Positions 50,165 through 59,581 are shown, numbered from the stretch's first letter. The stretch: DNA of 64,000 nucleotides from CAXXOK01 sp001604115 (GCA_034928535.1 JAYFOV010000020.1:1-64000), one strand, 5' to 3'. The notes: generated by a model not told the origin, from the sequence alone. Numbers and translations: made by a program.

Positions 50165-52768
50165 TCAGGCGATCAGGGCGCGCAGCGCGCCCAGCACCGG
50201 GCTTTGCCCCAGCGAGCACCGCGTGGGCGCGCGCAGGGTGTAGTGAAACGGGGTCTCGGCGAAATCGATGAGCCCCAGGGATTGAAATGCGGTAAGCCCT
50301 GCCAGCGTCTGCGCCTCGGTGAGCCGCGCCGCGCCCGCTGCCTGCATCAGTCTGCCGAACGCGCCCGAGCGCAGGGTTTTGTAGAGATCGCGGTAGGCAT
50401 CATCCCCCGCGTCGATGGCGGCGGCGGCCTGGCGAAGGCCGGGGGACACCGGCAGCGCGATCACGTTGGCGCCCGGCAGTGCCTGGCGGAGCAGCGCGGC
50501 CATATGCGGGGCGGGCGATCCGTCCAGCAGCACGGCGGTGTGCCAGCTGCCCGCAAGCCGCCACGGCTCGGGATCCAGCAGCAGGGTGTGGAAACAGCGC
50601 GGATCCTCCGGCGCGCCATAGGCCACATCCACCAGTGCGCCATAGGCATCCAGAAACTGCGCCGCCGTGCTGCGCGCAAAGGCGATGAGCAGCGTGCCCT
50701 GCCTGCCCGTGAGCGCGGCGCGCACCGCAGGCGGCAGCGGAAAGGCGGGCGCATCCGCAATGGGCGGGAGGGCTCGGGATATCGGCGGTGCGGAGTGGGC
50801 GCCTACGGGGGCGGTCAGTGCCGCGGGTTGCGCGGCGGGCACAGTCTGCGCAGCAGGCATGATCTGTGCTCCGGTTTGCCCGGCGGGCAAAATGGTCTGT
50901 GCGCCGGCTTGCGCGGCATGCGCCGCAGCTTGTGCGCCCTGTGCGGCCTGCGGATCGGGCAGGTTTTGCGCCCCTTGCGCAAAGGGTACAGCGTTAAGCA
51001 ATTCTGCATCAGAGGCGCAGTTTCCTGCAACAGGCAGGGGAGCTTGCAGCGCCCGGAGCAGTGCGCGCAAGAGCGGCATGTGCCCCGGCGCATCCCCTGC
51101 GGCGGCGATGGCGGCGGCCTGCGCCGCCGGCGCAGGCCGGATAGCCTGCACCTGGCACTTGATGGCCGTGCGCCCCATAAAAGTTTCCCGCGCGAGGGTA
51201 TAGGCTGCATCCACCACATCCGGCAGGCGGGGCGCTTGCTCCCCCAGGCCAAAGGCGATGCCGTCCATCAGCCTGCCCGCGCCGCCCAGCGTGAGTTGCA
51301 GGTGCGCGCCGTTTGCGCCCACGGCGCGGCGGCGCAGCAGCTGCGCGCCTTCGGTCAGGAACACCGGGGCGGGGTTGCCAAAGCCAAAGGGCGCCATGAG
51401 CGCGAGGGCATCCACCAGCGCGTCATCCGCCTGGTGCAGGGCAATGGCCAGATCATACTCCTTGGCGGGCACAAAGGCCTCCTCCGGGGCGGAAAGGCGC
51501 ACCGCGCGCTCCAGCCCCGCCCGGAAGGCGGCGTCGTTTTCGGCAGGCAAAGTCACGCCCGCGGCCATCTCATGCCCGCCATAGCGGGTGAGCAGCGCAT
51601 CACAGGTTTGCAGGCAATGGGCCAGGTTCACGCCCCTGACGCCGCGCAGGCTGCCATGCAGCACGCCGTCCTCCTCGCTCAGGGCGCACACAGGCACGCC
51701 GAAGCGCTGGTTCAGCCGCCCGGCCACCAGCCCCACCACGCCGGTGTGCCAGCCCTGGCCGCGCACAAACAGCACGCGGTTGCGCACAAAATCATGCCCC
51801 TGCGCCTGCCGCAGCGCCTGCTCCGCGGTATCCGCCTCGATGCGCTTGCGCTCGGTATTGGCCTGATTCAAATCATGGGCGAGGGCATCCGCCGTGGGCT
51901 GATCCCGCGTGAGCAGCAGGCGCACGCCCGCGTTGGCATCGGCAATGCGCCCGGCGGCGTTCAGCCGCGGGGCGATCTGGTAGGCCAGGGTGTCCGCTGC
52001 GGGCGGGATTGCGCTGCCCGCCACATCCAGCAGCGCCTTCAGGCCGGGGCGCTGCGCCATGCGGCTTAGGCCGTGCGCCACCAGCACGCGGTTTTCATCC
52101 ACCAAGGGGACGATATCGGCCACCGTGGCCAGCGCGGCCAGATCCAGCCATTGGGCGGCGACCTCCAAGCCATGCAGCGCGCAGGCGATCTTGAAAGCCA
52201 CGCCGGTACCGCACAGCCTGGGAAAAGGATAGCCACCCAGCAGGGGATTGACCACCGCATCCGCCGGGCAGGGCGCAAGCCCCGGCTGGTGGTGATCCGT
52301 CACAATCACCCGCATGCCCAGCGCCTGCGCGTGCGTGACCTCGGCGGCATTGGTGATGCCCAGATCCACCGTGACCATCAGCGGAAAATCGGCGGCAAAG
52401 CGTTCCATGGCCGGCAGGTTAAGCCCATAGCCCTCGGCGCGCAGGGGCACGTGGGGCGTGACCGAAAGGCCATACGCGCTCAGGGCTTCGCTCATCAGGG
52501 CGGTGGCGCACACACCGTCCACATCATAATCGCCATAGACCAGCACCGGCCACCTTTCCGCCTTGGCCTGCGCCAGCAGCGCCAGCGCAGGCTGCATGCC
52601 CGAAAGCAACATAGGATCATGCAGCGCGGCGAGCGCCGGATGCAAAAACGCCTGCGTGGCGCTTGCCCCGTGGATGCCGCGCGCGTGCAGCAGCGCCGCA
52701 AGCACATCCCCCTCCGGTGGCGGGGCGGCAGCGGCGGCGGCGGTTTCACGGCGTACAAAGCGAAGCAT
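50165..52768 (-). CDS. recJ: Single-stranded-DNA exonuclease RecJ
   Basis: The 867-residue protein degrades single-stranded DNA 5' to 3' in repair and recombination. DHH motifs are GDYDVDG (79-85), VDLGITNAAEV and VTDHHQPGLAPCPADAVVNP; the DHHA1 domain has GGHEMAAGV, and an OB domain follows. An Ala/Gln/Pro-rich linker (near residues 665-725, AQAGAQTILPAGQTGAQ) joins an extra C-terminal domain of ~150 residues (LLIAFARSTAAQFLDAYGAL and so on) seen in Firmicutes RecJ. It is the first gene of the recJ-rel-dtd-MBL-hemZ unit. No apt gene is present between recJ and rel, unlike many clostridia. Confidence 0.93.
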   Translation of the reverse strand: MLRFVRRETAAAAAAPPPEGDVLAALLHARGIHGASATQAFLHPALAALHDPMLLSGMQPALALLAQAKAERWPVLVYGDYDVDGVCATALMSEALSAYGLSVTPHVPLRAEGYGLNLPAMERFAADFPLMVTVDLGITNAAEVTHAQALGMRVIVTDHHQPGLAPCPADAVVNPLLGGYPFPRLCGTGVAFKIACALHGLEVAAQWLDLAALATVADIVPLVDENRVLVAHGLSRMAQRPGLKALLDVAGSAIPPAADTLAYQIAPRLNAAGRIADANAGVRLLLTRDQPTADALAHDLNQANTERKRIEADTAEQALRQAQGHDFVRNRVLFVRGQGWHTGVVGLVAGRLNQRFGVPVCALSEEDGVLHGSLRGVRGVNLAHCLQTCDALLTRYGGHEMAAGVTLPAENDAAFRAGLERAVRLSAPEEAFVPAKEYDLAIALHQADDALVDALALMAPFGFGNPAPVFLTEGAQLLRRRAVGANGAHLQLTLGGAGRLMDGIAFGLGEQAPRLPDVVDAAYTLARETFMGRTAIKCQVQAIRPAPAAQAAAIAAAGDAPGHMPLLRALLRALQAPLPVAGNCASDAELLNAVPFAQGAQNLPDPQAAQGAQAAAHAAQAGAQTILPAGQTGAQIMPAAQTVPAAQPAALTAPVGAHSAPPISRALPPIADAPAFPLPPAVRAALTGRQGTLLIAFARSTAAQFLDAYGALVDVAYGAPEDPRCFHTLLLDPEPWRLAGSWHTAVLLDGSPAPHMAALLRQALPGANVIALPVSPGLRQAAAAIDAGDDAYRDLYKTLRSGAFGRLMQAAGAARLTEAQTLAGLTAFQSLGLIDFAETPFHYTLRAPTRCSLGQSPVLGALRALIA

Positions 52769-52806
52769 GGCATGGCTCCTTTCGGGGCAGGGGTGGGGTG
52801 CGAATT

Positions 52807-52821
52807 GGTATGTATCATACC
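52807..52821. promoter_or_regulatory. Perfect palindrome GGTATGTATCATACC ahead of recJ
   Basis: GGTATG-TAT-CATACC is exactly symmetric. On the minus strand it overlaps a possible -10 (TATGAT), about 40 bp upstream of the recJ start. It may be a repressor operator. The regulator is unknown. Confidence 0.4.
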
Positions 52822-52898
52822 ACAAGATGCCGGGAAATGGAAATGGGCGGTGTTGGCAAAGCGCCTGCCCCACGGTGGCCGGGGCAGACGCTGGCGCA

Positions 52899-53125
52899 GG
52901 GGGACGTTTGGGGCGCTGCCCCAAACCCCGCAAGGGGCATTGCCCCTTGACCCGGCTACGCTGCGGCGCGGGCAGGCAGGTGGCTGGCGGTGCTCGCCTC
53001 ATAGCCGCTTCGCGGCTGCTCGCTCGCTGGGGGGGCAGGCGCTGCGGCGGGGGGACGTTTGGGGCGCTGCCCCAAACCCCGCAAGGGGCATTGCCCCTTG
53101 ACCCGGTTGCGCTGCGGCGGGGGCG
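52899..53125. repeat. Tandem copies of the dispersed intergenic repeat (unit ~151 bp)
   Basis: GGACGTTTGGGGCGCTGCCC followed by CAAACCCCGCAAGGGGCATT and GCCCCTTGACCCGG begins near 52901 and again near 53052; the second unit is cut short at lysA. Between them GTGCTCGCCTCATAGCCGCT and TCGCGGCTGCTCGCTCGCTG match the other module of the 21.6-kb array. It fills most of the 367-bp gap between recJ and lysA, which has no other gene. Confidence 0.85.
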
Positions 53126-53135
53126 CTTGATCTGC

Positions 53136-54398
53136 TTAGGTCAGCTTTTCCCAGGCTTCATCCACATCCAGCGTGGCAAAATAATCCGCCGCTGTTTCCG
53201 CCCTGCGGATCAGCGCAAACGTTCCATCCTCCCGATATAGTACTTCCTTACACTTGAGCTTTCCATTATAGTTGTACCCCATGCTCAGCCCATGCGCACC
53301 CGTATCGTGGATCACCAATATATCCCCGATTTGCGCGTCGGGCAGGTAGCGATCCACAGCAAACTTATCATTATTCTCACACAGGCTCCCCGTCACATCC
53401 ACCAGCTGATCATGCGGCAAATGCTCCTTGCCCACCACCGTGATGTGATGGTATGCCCCATACATCGCCGGGCGCAGCAGATCGCACGCAGAGGCGTCCA
53501 GCCCCAGATAATGCTTGTGGATGCGCTTTTCATTGGTGATGTGCGTGACCAGCCACCCATGCGGCGCGGTCATGTAGCGCCCCAGCTCCGTCTTCACGGC
53601 CACATCCCGGATATCCGTGCCGGCAAAGGCGGCCTCGTAGGCCGCGCGCACGCCTTCGCCGATGGCCGCGATATCCGCCACCGGCTCCTCCGGACGGTAA
53701 GGCACGCCAATGCCGCCGGACAGGTTCACAAACGCAAGCGTAAGCCCGGTTTCGGCCACCAGCTCACGTCCGGTTTCAAACAGCAGGCTTGCCAGCGCAG
53801 GGTAGTAGCTTGGGTCCGTGGTGTTGCTGCTCAAAAATGCGTGCAGCCCAAAGCGCTTGACCCCATAGCCCTTGAGCGCCGTGAGCGCCTCGCTGAGCTG
53901 GGCGCGGGTCATGCCGTACTTGGCATCCCCCGGATCGCCCATAATCGCGTTGCCCACGCGGAAATGCCCGCCGGGGTTGAAACGCAGGCACACGGTGTCA
54001 GGGATGCCTCCGTTTTGCCGCAGCGCCTCCACATGGGTGATGTCATCCAGATTGACCGTCGCCTCCAGCGCTCGGGCCAACGCGAACTCCTCCGGGGGCA
54101 CATCGTTGGCGCTGAACATGATCGCATCCCCGCTGAAGCCGCAGGCCTGCGCCAGCATGAGCTCCGTGGCACTGGCACAGTCCAGCCCGCAGCCTTCCTC
54201 GCCCAGGATGCGCAGGATGGCCGGGGTCGGCAGCGCCTTGACGGCAAAATACTCCCGGAAGCCTGGGTTCCAGGCAAAGGCCTGGCGCAGCGCGCGCGCA
54301 GTCTGGCGGATGCCGCGCTCGTCATACAGGTGAAACGGGGTGGAATAAGCCTCCGTGGCCGCTGTGAAAACCTGATCGGTCAGGGAAAAATTCGGCAT
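53136..54398 (-). CDS. lysA: Diaminopimelate decarboxylase (LysA-like)
   Basis: The 420-residue fold-type III PLP enzyme makes L-lysine from meso-diaminopimelate. The PLP lysine is K54 in REYFAVKALPTP; LSGGIGVPYRPEEP is the glycine-rich phosphate loop; VTGSLCENNDKFA carries the catalytic cysteine and acidic residue; and AHGLSMGYNYNGK is in the C-terminal barrel. It is the variant common in Firmicutes and Bacteroidetes. AAGGAGGAAAACCC precedes the ATG at 54398; upstream in-frame codons lack a ribosome site. It has no neighbouring lysine genes here. Confidence 0.92.
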   Translation of the reverse strand: MPNFSLTDQVFTAATEAYSTPFHLYDERGIRQTARALRQAFAWNPGFREYFAVKALPTPAILRILGEEGCGLDCASATELMLAQACGFSGDAIMFSANDVPPEEFALARALEATVNLDDITHVEALRQNGGIPDTVCLRFNPGGHFRVGNAIMGDPGDAKYGMTRAQLSEALTALKGYGVKRFGLHAFLSSNTTDPSYYPALASLLFETGRELVAETGLTLAFVNLSGGIGVPYRPEEPVADIAAIGEGVRAAYEAAFAGTDIRDVAVKTELGRYMTAPHGWLVTHITNEKRIHKHYLGLDASACDLLRPAMYGAYHHITVVGKEHLPHDQLVDVTGSLCENNDKFAVDRYLPDAQIGDILVIHDTGAHGLSMGYNYNGKLKCKEVLYREDGTFALIRRAETAADYFATLDVDEAWEKLT

Positions 54399-55218
54399 GG
54401 GTTTTCCTCCTTGCATCGGTTGCTGGTATTGCGCCGCGGCGTGCAGCCGCAAAGGGCGCATGGGCGGCAGCGGGCCCGCCTTCCTGTGCGGGGCTGGCGC
54501 TGCCGGTTGGGGCAACAGTTTATGATCCATGGCTGGGGCTGGCCGGCGCTGGCGGCGCTTTCTGGCCGCGGCCTGCGCACCGGGCAGCCTACCCTCATCA
54601 TAGCACGGTTTCGACTTTAGTTAAAGCACCTGAACCACGGCAAAAACAAAAGACTGCCCTGCCGCCGCCATGCCTGCGCCCTGCGGCGCGCAAAGCAGGC
54701 GGGCGGGTGCAGCCCTGTGAGCAGCCTACGGCCGGTGCGCCCCAGCCGCCCTGCCGCAACCTTGTGCGGCAGGGTGGCTGGGTGCGCGGCGCGGCCATCG
54801 CCCCGGTAACGCGGCAGCCGTGATGGCTGCCCTTCCCTACGCGATTAACCCCGCCTGTGCCCGGCTGCCCCAGCGGGGCAGGGGCGGCGCTTTGTTGAGT
54901 TTGCAGCACACGCAGGCCTTGCGGCGGGCGTTGCTCCCCACCGGAAAGCGGCCTTCCCGCGCGGCCTGCGCGGCGCAGCGCGCGGGGTGGGCAGGCGCAA
55001 AAAGAAGCGGCCAGATGCCATTGCAAAGCGCGCAAAGCAGCGCCGCATGCAGTGCGATGCGCTGGCGCATCCCGGCGCGCAGCCCTTGGACGGGCCCAGA
55101 AAAACTGGCCGGGTGGCGGGAAGCCATCGGAAGCCGGGGTGCCTGGTTGTGCTTCATGGATTCCCACCCTCCTTTTGCCGCATTATGGATCGCCCGCCGG
55201 GGCGCGTGCGCCGACGGA
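54399..55218. other. Long GC-rich region without a supported gene
   Basis: About 820 bp between lysA and the PNPOx-like gene. Open frames on both strands (for example minus 54837-55157) are probably composition artefacts: no ribosome site and no domain. A very strong hairpin lies at 54743-54780 (CAGCCGCCCTGCCGCA with TGCGGCAGGGTGGCTG). It has no T-run and could be a structured RNA element or terminator for the minus-strand gene at 55219. Nothing else can be identified. Confidence 0.5.
54743..54780. repeat. Strong GC-rich hairpin between genes
   Basis: CAGCCGCCCTGCCGCA and TGCGGCAGGGTGGCTG form a ~16-bp stem with one G:T and a short loop. Confidence 0.5.
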
Positions 55219-55647
55219 TCAGCCGTACAGTTGCTTAAAATCGAGATTCAAGCGCACGCCCTGATCGTACAGCACCCCATCCGTGAGCCGGATGCGCAGG
55301 ATGCAGGTGTTGGGGTCGCTTTCATCGGTGTGGCCGTTATCATACCAGGCGGCAAAGGCCGCGCGCAGCGTGGCCATGATAGCCGCGTTTTTCACATCGC
55401 GCACATAGCCCAGGTTTTCCCCCACGCCATGGGCGGTGAACCATTCCCCGCACACCGCAACATCCGGGTTTGCCTGGATCTGTTTCATTTTATGGGACAG
55501 CGCATAGGTGACGGTATAAAACGCCCCCTCCAGAAAATAGCTGTCCACCGTGCGCACGGCGGGGCGGTTCCCCTCCAGGGTGGCAAGGGCAAGCAATGTG
55601 TCCCGCCCGAAGCGTTCCTTCATAATAGCCTTCACGTCCTGCTGCAT
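55219..55647 (-). CDS. Pyridoxamine 5'-phosphate oxidase-like flavin-binding protein
   Basis: The 142-residue protein has the split-barrel FMN-binding fold: LLALATLEGNRPAVRTVDSY at the start, FYTVTYALSHKMKQIQANPD and VAVCGEWFTAHG in the middle, and TDGVLYDQGVRLNLDF at the end. This matches the PNPOx-like/general-stress branch rather than true PdxH. It may reduce a small molecule or F420/FMN-linked substrate; its role is unknown. The ATG at 55647 follows AGGATGCGG, an average site. Confidence 0.85.
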   Translation of the reverse strand: MQQDVKAIMKERFGRDTLLALATLEGNRPAVRTVDSYFLEGAFYTVTYALSHKMKQIQANPDVAVCGEWFTAHGVGENLGYVRDVKNAAIMATLRAAFAAWYDNGHTDESDPNTCILRIRLTDGVLYDQGVRLNLDFKQLYG

Positions 55648-55792
55648 CGCCTAACCGCATCCTTCCTGTGAGCGCCGCGCAAAGCGCGTTGTATACAATT
55701 CTGCACCGATGCGGGAAATCCTTCTCCCGGCGGGGCGAAGGCGGGCGCTGCCGCCGCGCGGCCGCCCGGCGTTGCATGAGCCGCCCTTCGCC

Positions 55793-58432
55793 TCAGAGCC
55801 ACTCCCGGTACCGACGCATGTAGAGCACCTTGAACAGCTGCGTGCTCGCGCAATACCCTGCCAGCAGCAAGATGAGCCAAGGCGCAAACGTCAGCGGCAG
55901 TGTGGCCAGGTCAAAGCCCAGCGCAACAGGCGAAAACACCAGCGCAATGGCGATGATGCCCACCAGCACCGTCGAGAGCACCAGCGGCAGCGATGCGCGG
56001 CTTTGCACAAAGGGGAGCTTGCTGGTGCGGATCATGTGCACGATCAGAATCTGCGACAGGGTGCCAAACAGGAACCAGCCTGCCTGAAACAGCGGCGCCA
56101 GCGCGGGCGTATTGGCCTTGACCACCCACCACAGCACCGCAAAGCAGAGGATGTCAAACACAGAGCTCAGAGGGCCAAACAGGAGCATGAAGCGGCGGAT
56201 CCCGCCGGTTTCCCAGCGGCGGGGGGCACGGAGATACTCCTGATCCATATGGTCAAACGGGATGCCGATCTGGGCAAAATCACACAGCAGGTTCTGCGTC
56301 AGGATGTGCACCGGCAGCATGGGCAAAAACGGCAAAAACAGGCTGGCAACCATCACGGAAATCATGTTGCCAAAATTGCCGGAAGCCGCCATCTTGATGT
56401 ATTTCATGATATTGCCAAAGGTGCGGCGGCCTTCCAGAACACCTTCCTCCAGCACCATGAGGTCCTTCTTCAGCAGGATGATATCGGCGGTCTCCTTGGC
56501 GATGTCCACGCCGCTATCCACTGAGATGCCCACATCCGCCTCCTGCAGCGCAGGGGCGTCGTTGATGCCGTCGCCCATATAGCCGACCGTGTGCCCGGAC
56601 TGCTGAAACGCCTGCACCACGCGCTGCTTTTGCGCCGGGGAAAGCTTGCTGAACAGATCGCAGGTCTGGATCGCCTCGCGCAGCGCGGGGTCGCTCATCG
56701 CCTCCACATCGCTGCCGGACAGGCAGTTTTCCGTGGGGATGCCCACCTTGTTGCACACCTTGACCGCCACGCCTTCGCTGTCGCCGGTGAGCACCGCCAC
56801 GCGAACGCCGTGCTCACGCAGGGCGGTAATGGCCTGCGCAGCGCTCTCCTTGGGCGGATCCAGAAAACCCACAAAACCAATGAGCACCATATCGCGCTCA
56901 TCCTCGACCCCAAACACCGTTACATCCGCGATATCGTTTTTTTGCGCCACAGCGATCACGCGCAGGCCATCGCGGTTGTGCTCCTCAAACACACGCATCG
57001 CATCGGCGCGGTGCTCCGCGTCAAACGCCTGCACCACGCCGTCATGCTCCACATAGGCGCAGATGGCCATGATCTCTTCCACCGCGCCTTTGGTGATCAG
57101 CTGCCGTTTGCCGTTTTGGTTTTGCAGCACCACGCTCATGCGCCGGCGGGAAAAATCAAAGGGGATCTCATCCATCCGCGTGAATTGCGGGATGAGCCCG
57201 GACAGGCCGTTTTCTTCCGCACGGTTGATGATGGCAAGATCGATCAGGTTTTTCAGCCCTGTCTGGAAATAGCTGTTGAGGTATGCGTGGCGCAGGATGC
57301 GCATATCATCCCGCCCATGCACATCCATATACTTTTCCAGGATGATCTTATCCTCGGTCAGGGTGCCTGTTTTGTCCGTGCACAGCACATCCATCTCCCC
57401 AAAGGTCTGGATGGCGGAAAGGGTCTTGACGATCGTCTGGTGCCGCGCCATGGACACCGCGCCGCGCGCCAGTGTTGACGTCATGATCATGGGCAGCATC
57501 TCCGGGGTAAGCCCCACAGCCATGGTGACCGCAAACAGCAGCGCCGCGCCCCAATCATGTTTGGTGATGCCGTTGGTGATGAAGATCACAGGCACCATGA
57601 CCAGCATAAAGTGCAGCAGCAGCTTGGACACGGAATCCACACCGCGCTCAAAGCTGTTTTTTGCCTTGTCGCCGGACAGGCTTTTGGCCATTGCGCCGAA
57701 ATATGTATCGTTACCGGTGGTCAGCACCACCGCTGTTGCACTGCCGCTGAGGAGGTTTGTGCCCATCAGCCCCAGGTTGGCAAAATCGGTGAGCGCATCC
57801 GTCTGCGCGCCGCGCAGCTCCGCAAACTTTTCCACCGGGGCGGATTCCCCCGTGAGCGCCGCCTGCGCAATAAAGGCATCCTTGGTGGTCAGGAAACGCA
57901 CATCCCCGGGCAACATATCCCCGGCGGAAAGCCGAACCACATCGCCGGGCACCACTTCGTCGATGCCGATTTCCAGCAGGGCGCCATCCCGCCAGACATC
58001 CGCCCGGTTGGAAATCATTTTGGATAGCTTGGCTGCCGCACTGTTGGATTTTTCGCTCTGGATAAAGGAGATGGCGCTGGAGATGAGAATCAACGTGAGG
58101 ATGATGGCCGCCGTGGTAAAATCCGCCTTGACGGAAAGCACCACATCCGTGATGAAGGTAATGACCGCCACCAGTAACAGCACCAGGTTGAAGGGGTTGA
58201 ACAACGCCTCAAACAACCGCCCCAAAAAGCCCTTGGACTTGCCCGCCACGATCACGTTGCGGCCGTAGCGCTCCAGGTGCTCCGCCGCCCTGGCAGCCGA
58301 AATGCCCTGCGCGGAGGTGTCCAGCAGGGTCAGCAGGGTTTGCTCCTCCAGGAGCGCATAGCGGCGCAGAACCGCCTCACATTCATTTTTCCGTTGCACC
58401 GCCACGGGTGCTTTTTTCATGAACCACATCAT
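55793..58432 (-). CDS. mgtA: Mg2+-translocating P-type ATPase
   Basis: The 879-residue P3B-ATPase imports Mg2+. It has the cytoplasmic N-terminus, PGDVVRLSAGDMLPGDVR and TGESAPVEK of the actuator domain, and the transmembrane VGLTPEMLPMI typical of MgtA/MgtB. The phosphorylated Asp is in VLCTDKTGTLTED. FLDPPKESA, LTGDSEGVAVKVCNKVGIPT and GYMGDGINDAPAL follow. About ten membrane helices are expected. The first ATG of an ATG-ATG pair at 58432 lies downstream of AAAGGATGG. Nested inverted repeats sit directly upstream. No M-box-like leader was recognised. Confidence 0.95.
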   Translation of the reverse strand: MMWFMKKAPVAVQRKNECEAVLRRYALLEEQTLLTLLDTSAQGISAARAAEHLERYGRNVIVAGKSKGFLGRLFEALFNPFNLVLLLVAVITFITDVVLSVKADFTTAAIILTLILISSAISFIQSEKSNSAAAKLSKMISNRADVWRDGALLEIGIDEVVPGDVVRLSAGDMLPGDVRFLTTKDAFIAQAALTGESAPVEKFAELRGAQTDALTDFANLGLMGTNLLSGSATAVVLTTGNDTYFGAMAKSLSGDKAKNSFERGVDSVSKLLLHFMLVMVPVIFITNGITKHDWGAALLFAVTMAVGLTPEMLPMIMTSTLARGAVSMARHQTIVKTLSAIQTFGEMDVLCTDKTGTLTEDKIILEKYMDVHGRDDMRILRHAYLNSYFQTGLKNLIDLAIINRAEENGLSGLIPQFTRMDEIPFDFSRRRMSVVLQNQNGKRQLITKGAVEEIMAICAYVEHDGVVQAFDAEHRADAMRVFEEHNRDGLRVIAVAQKNDIADVTVFGVEDERDMVLIGFVGFLDPPKESAAQAITALREHGVRVAVLTGDSEGVAVKVCNKVGIPTENCLSGSDVEAMSDPALREAIQTCDLFSKLSPAQKQRVVQAFQQSGHTVGYMGDGINDAPALQEADVGISVDSGVDIAKETADIILLKKDLMVLEEGVLEGRRTFGNIMKYIKMAASGNFGNMISVMVASLFLPFLPMLPVHILTQNLLCDFAQIGIPFDHMDQEYLRAPRRWETGGIRRFMLLFGPLSSVFDILCFAVLWWVVKANTPALAPLFQAGWFLFGTLSQILIVHMIRTSKLPFVQSRASLPLVLSTVLVGIIAIALVFSPVALGFDLATLPLTFAPWLILLLAGYCASTQLFKVLYMRRYREWL

Positions 58433-58441
58433 GACCATCCT

Positions 58442-58481
58442 TTCATACAATTCGTTTGTGAAACAAACCGTAATGTATGAA
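58442..58481. promoter_or_regulatory. Nested inverted repeats upstream of mgtA
   Basis: An outer repeat TTCATACA (58442-58449) / TGTATGAA (58474-58481) encloses an inner perfect GTTTGT-GAA-ACAAAC (58454-58468). They end 9 bp before the mgtA start codon, spanning the 5' leader and ribosome site. A repressor site or a translation-control hairpin is likely. Confidence 0.5.
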
Positions 58482-58498
58482 CAGGACAGCACGCGCCA

Positions 58499-58802
58499 TC
58501 AGCTCCGCTGCGTGTCAGTTGCGTAAGGTGGAAAGCACGCCGTTTGCCGCGCGCATCCATGCCAGCCGCTTTGCCAATCTGCTACGGAACAGGCCGTACT
58601 GCACCCATCCCCATTACTTCGGCTAACCATGGTTTCCCACCTCCCAACGCAGGCCGCAGTTTGTATCCATTTACCATTGTACAGGAATGGACTATTGGAA
58701 GTCAACCGGCGGGGTTCCAGGCGCGGGCGGCTTTTGGGTGTGCGTCAGGCAGGCGGGACGGCATGCCCGGCCGCTGGCTTTGGCAGCAGGGCTAAGCGCC
58801 GG
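58499..58802. other. Intergenic region, no gene seen
   Basis: About 300 bp between the divergent mgtA and YdeI-like genes. Short open frames lack ribosome sites. It contains the plus-strand promoter at its right end. Confidence 0.5.
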
Positions 58803-58832
58803 TTGGTAATCCCCTTGCTGCCATGGTATAAT
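58803..58832 (+). promoter_or_regulatory. Promoter of the YdeI-like gene
   Basis: TTGGTA (58803-58808) and a perfect TATAAT (58827-58832) are 18 bp apart. The leader is about 155 nt. Confidence 0.6.
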
Positions 58833-58996
58833 CAAGAATCGTTGTTTGCTGTGTTGCGGGATCGAGCGGCTTGCCTGCAAGATGCCTGTGATAGGGCTGC
58901 GGACTAGCCAATGGGCAATGCCGGCAGCGGAGGCAAGGGGCGTTTGCCCATGCCGCGAGCTGCGCATTGCAGTGCTTTGAAAGGGAGGTATGGCGG

Positions 58997-59581
58997 ATGA
59001 AAACAGATGTACCTGAATTGAGCTTTGCCACCCGTCAGGATTTTCGGAACTGGCTCAGTGAAAACGCCGCGACCAGCGGCGGCGTGTGGCTCCTGATTGG
59101 AAAAACAAAGGCCGCCGGCACGCTCACAGCGCGGGAGGCGCTGGAGGAAGCGCTGTGTTTTGGGTGGATAGACGGCCAGATGAAACGTGTGGACGATACC
59201 ATGTACCGCAAATATTTTGCCTGCCGCCAAGCCAAAAGCCCATGGTCCGATCCAAACAAGAAAATCATCGAAAGCCTTCGGCAGCAAAACAGGATGACCC
59301 CCTTGGGCGAAAAGGCTGTCGCCTCCGCCAAGGAAAACGGCATGTGGGATGCTTCCCCCTCCGGCGCGGTCACGGATGATCAAATTGCGGCCTTCGCGGA
59401 TCGATTATCCGGCTTTGCGCTCGCGCATCAGCATTTTACGGGCATGCCACGCTCGGCCAGGGTGGCGTATGTGAGGCGGTACCTATCCATCAAGAAGGAA
59501 GAAACCCGTCAGAAGGATTTTGAAAAAATCGTGGCGCTGCTGCAGCAAAACCAGAAGCCCACCATCCAAGGGAAAGAGTAG
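58997..59581 (+). CDS. YdeI/OmpD-associated (OmdA) family protein
   Basis: The 194-residue protein matches the YdeI family: DFRNWLSENAATSGGVWLLI at the start, ALEEALCFGWIDGQMKRVDD in the middle, YFACRQAKSPWSDPNKK, and a C-terminal helical MPRSARVAYVRRYLSIKKEE. Members have been linked to peptide-antibiotic or bacteriocin resistance, but the biochemical activity is unknown. The ATG at 58997 is 8 nt after GGGAGG. It heads a small cluster with the AraC/GyrI regulator and a second OmdA-domain protein. Confidence 0.88.
   Translation: MKTDVPELSFATRQDFRNWLSENAATSGGVWLLIGKTKAAGTLTAREALEEALCFGWIDGQMKRVDDTMYRKYFACRQAKSPWSDPNKKIIESLRQQNRMTPLGEKAVASAKENGMWDASPSGAVTDDQIAAFADRLSGFALAHQHFTGMPRSARVAYVRRYLSIKKEETRQKDFEKIVALLQQNQKPTIQGKE

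Noticed and set aside
47442..50243. A 933-codon plus-strand frame opposite dtd and rel
   Set aside because: It covers two well-recognised genes in antisense and has the His/Leu/Ala/Gln composition typical of complementary-frame artefacts.
54399..55218. Small cysteine-containing proteins in the lysA-PNPOx gap
   Set aside because: Candidate frames have no ribosome site, no recognised domain and overlapping alternatives on both strands.
58433..58800. An M-box Mg2+ riboswitch ahead of mgtA
   Set aside because: I could not find the conserved M-box core or a suitable terminator; only the nested inverted repeats are visible.
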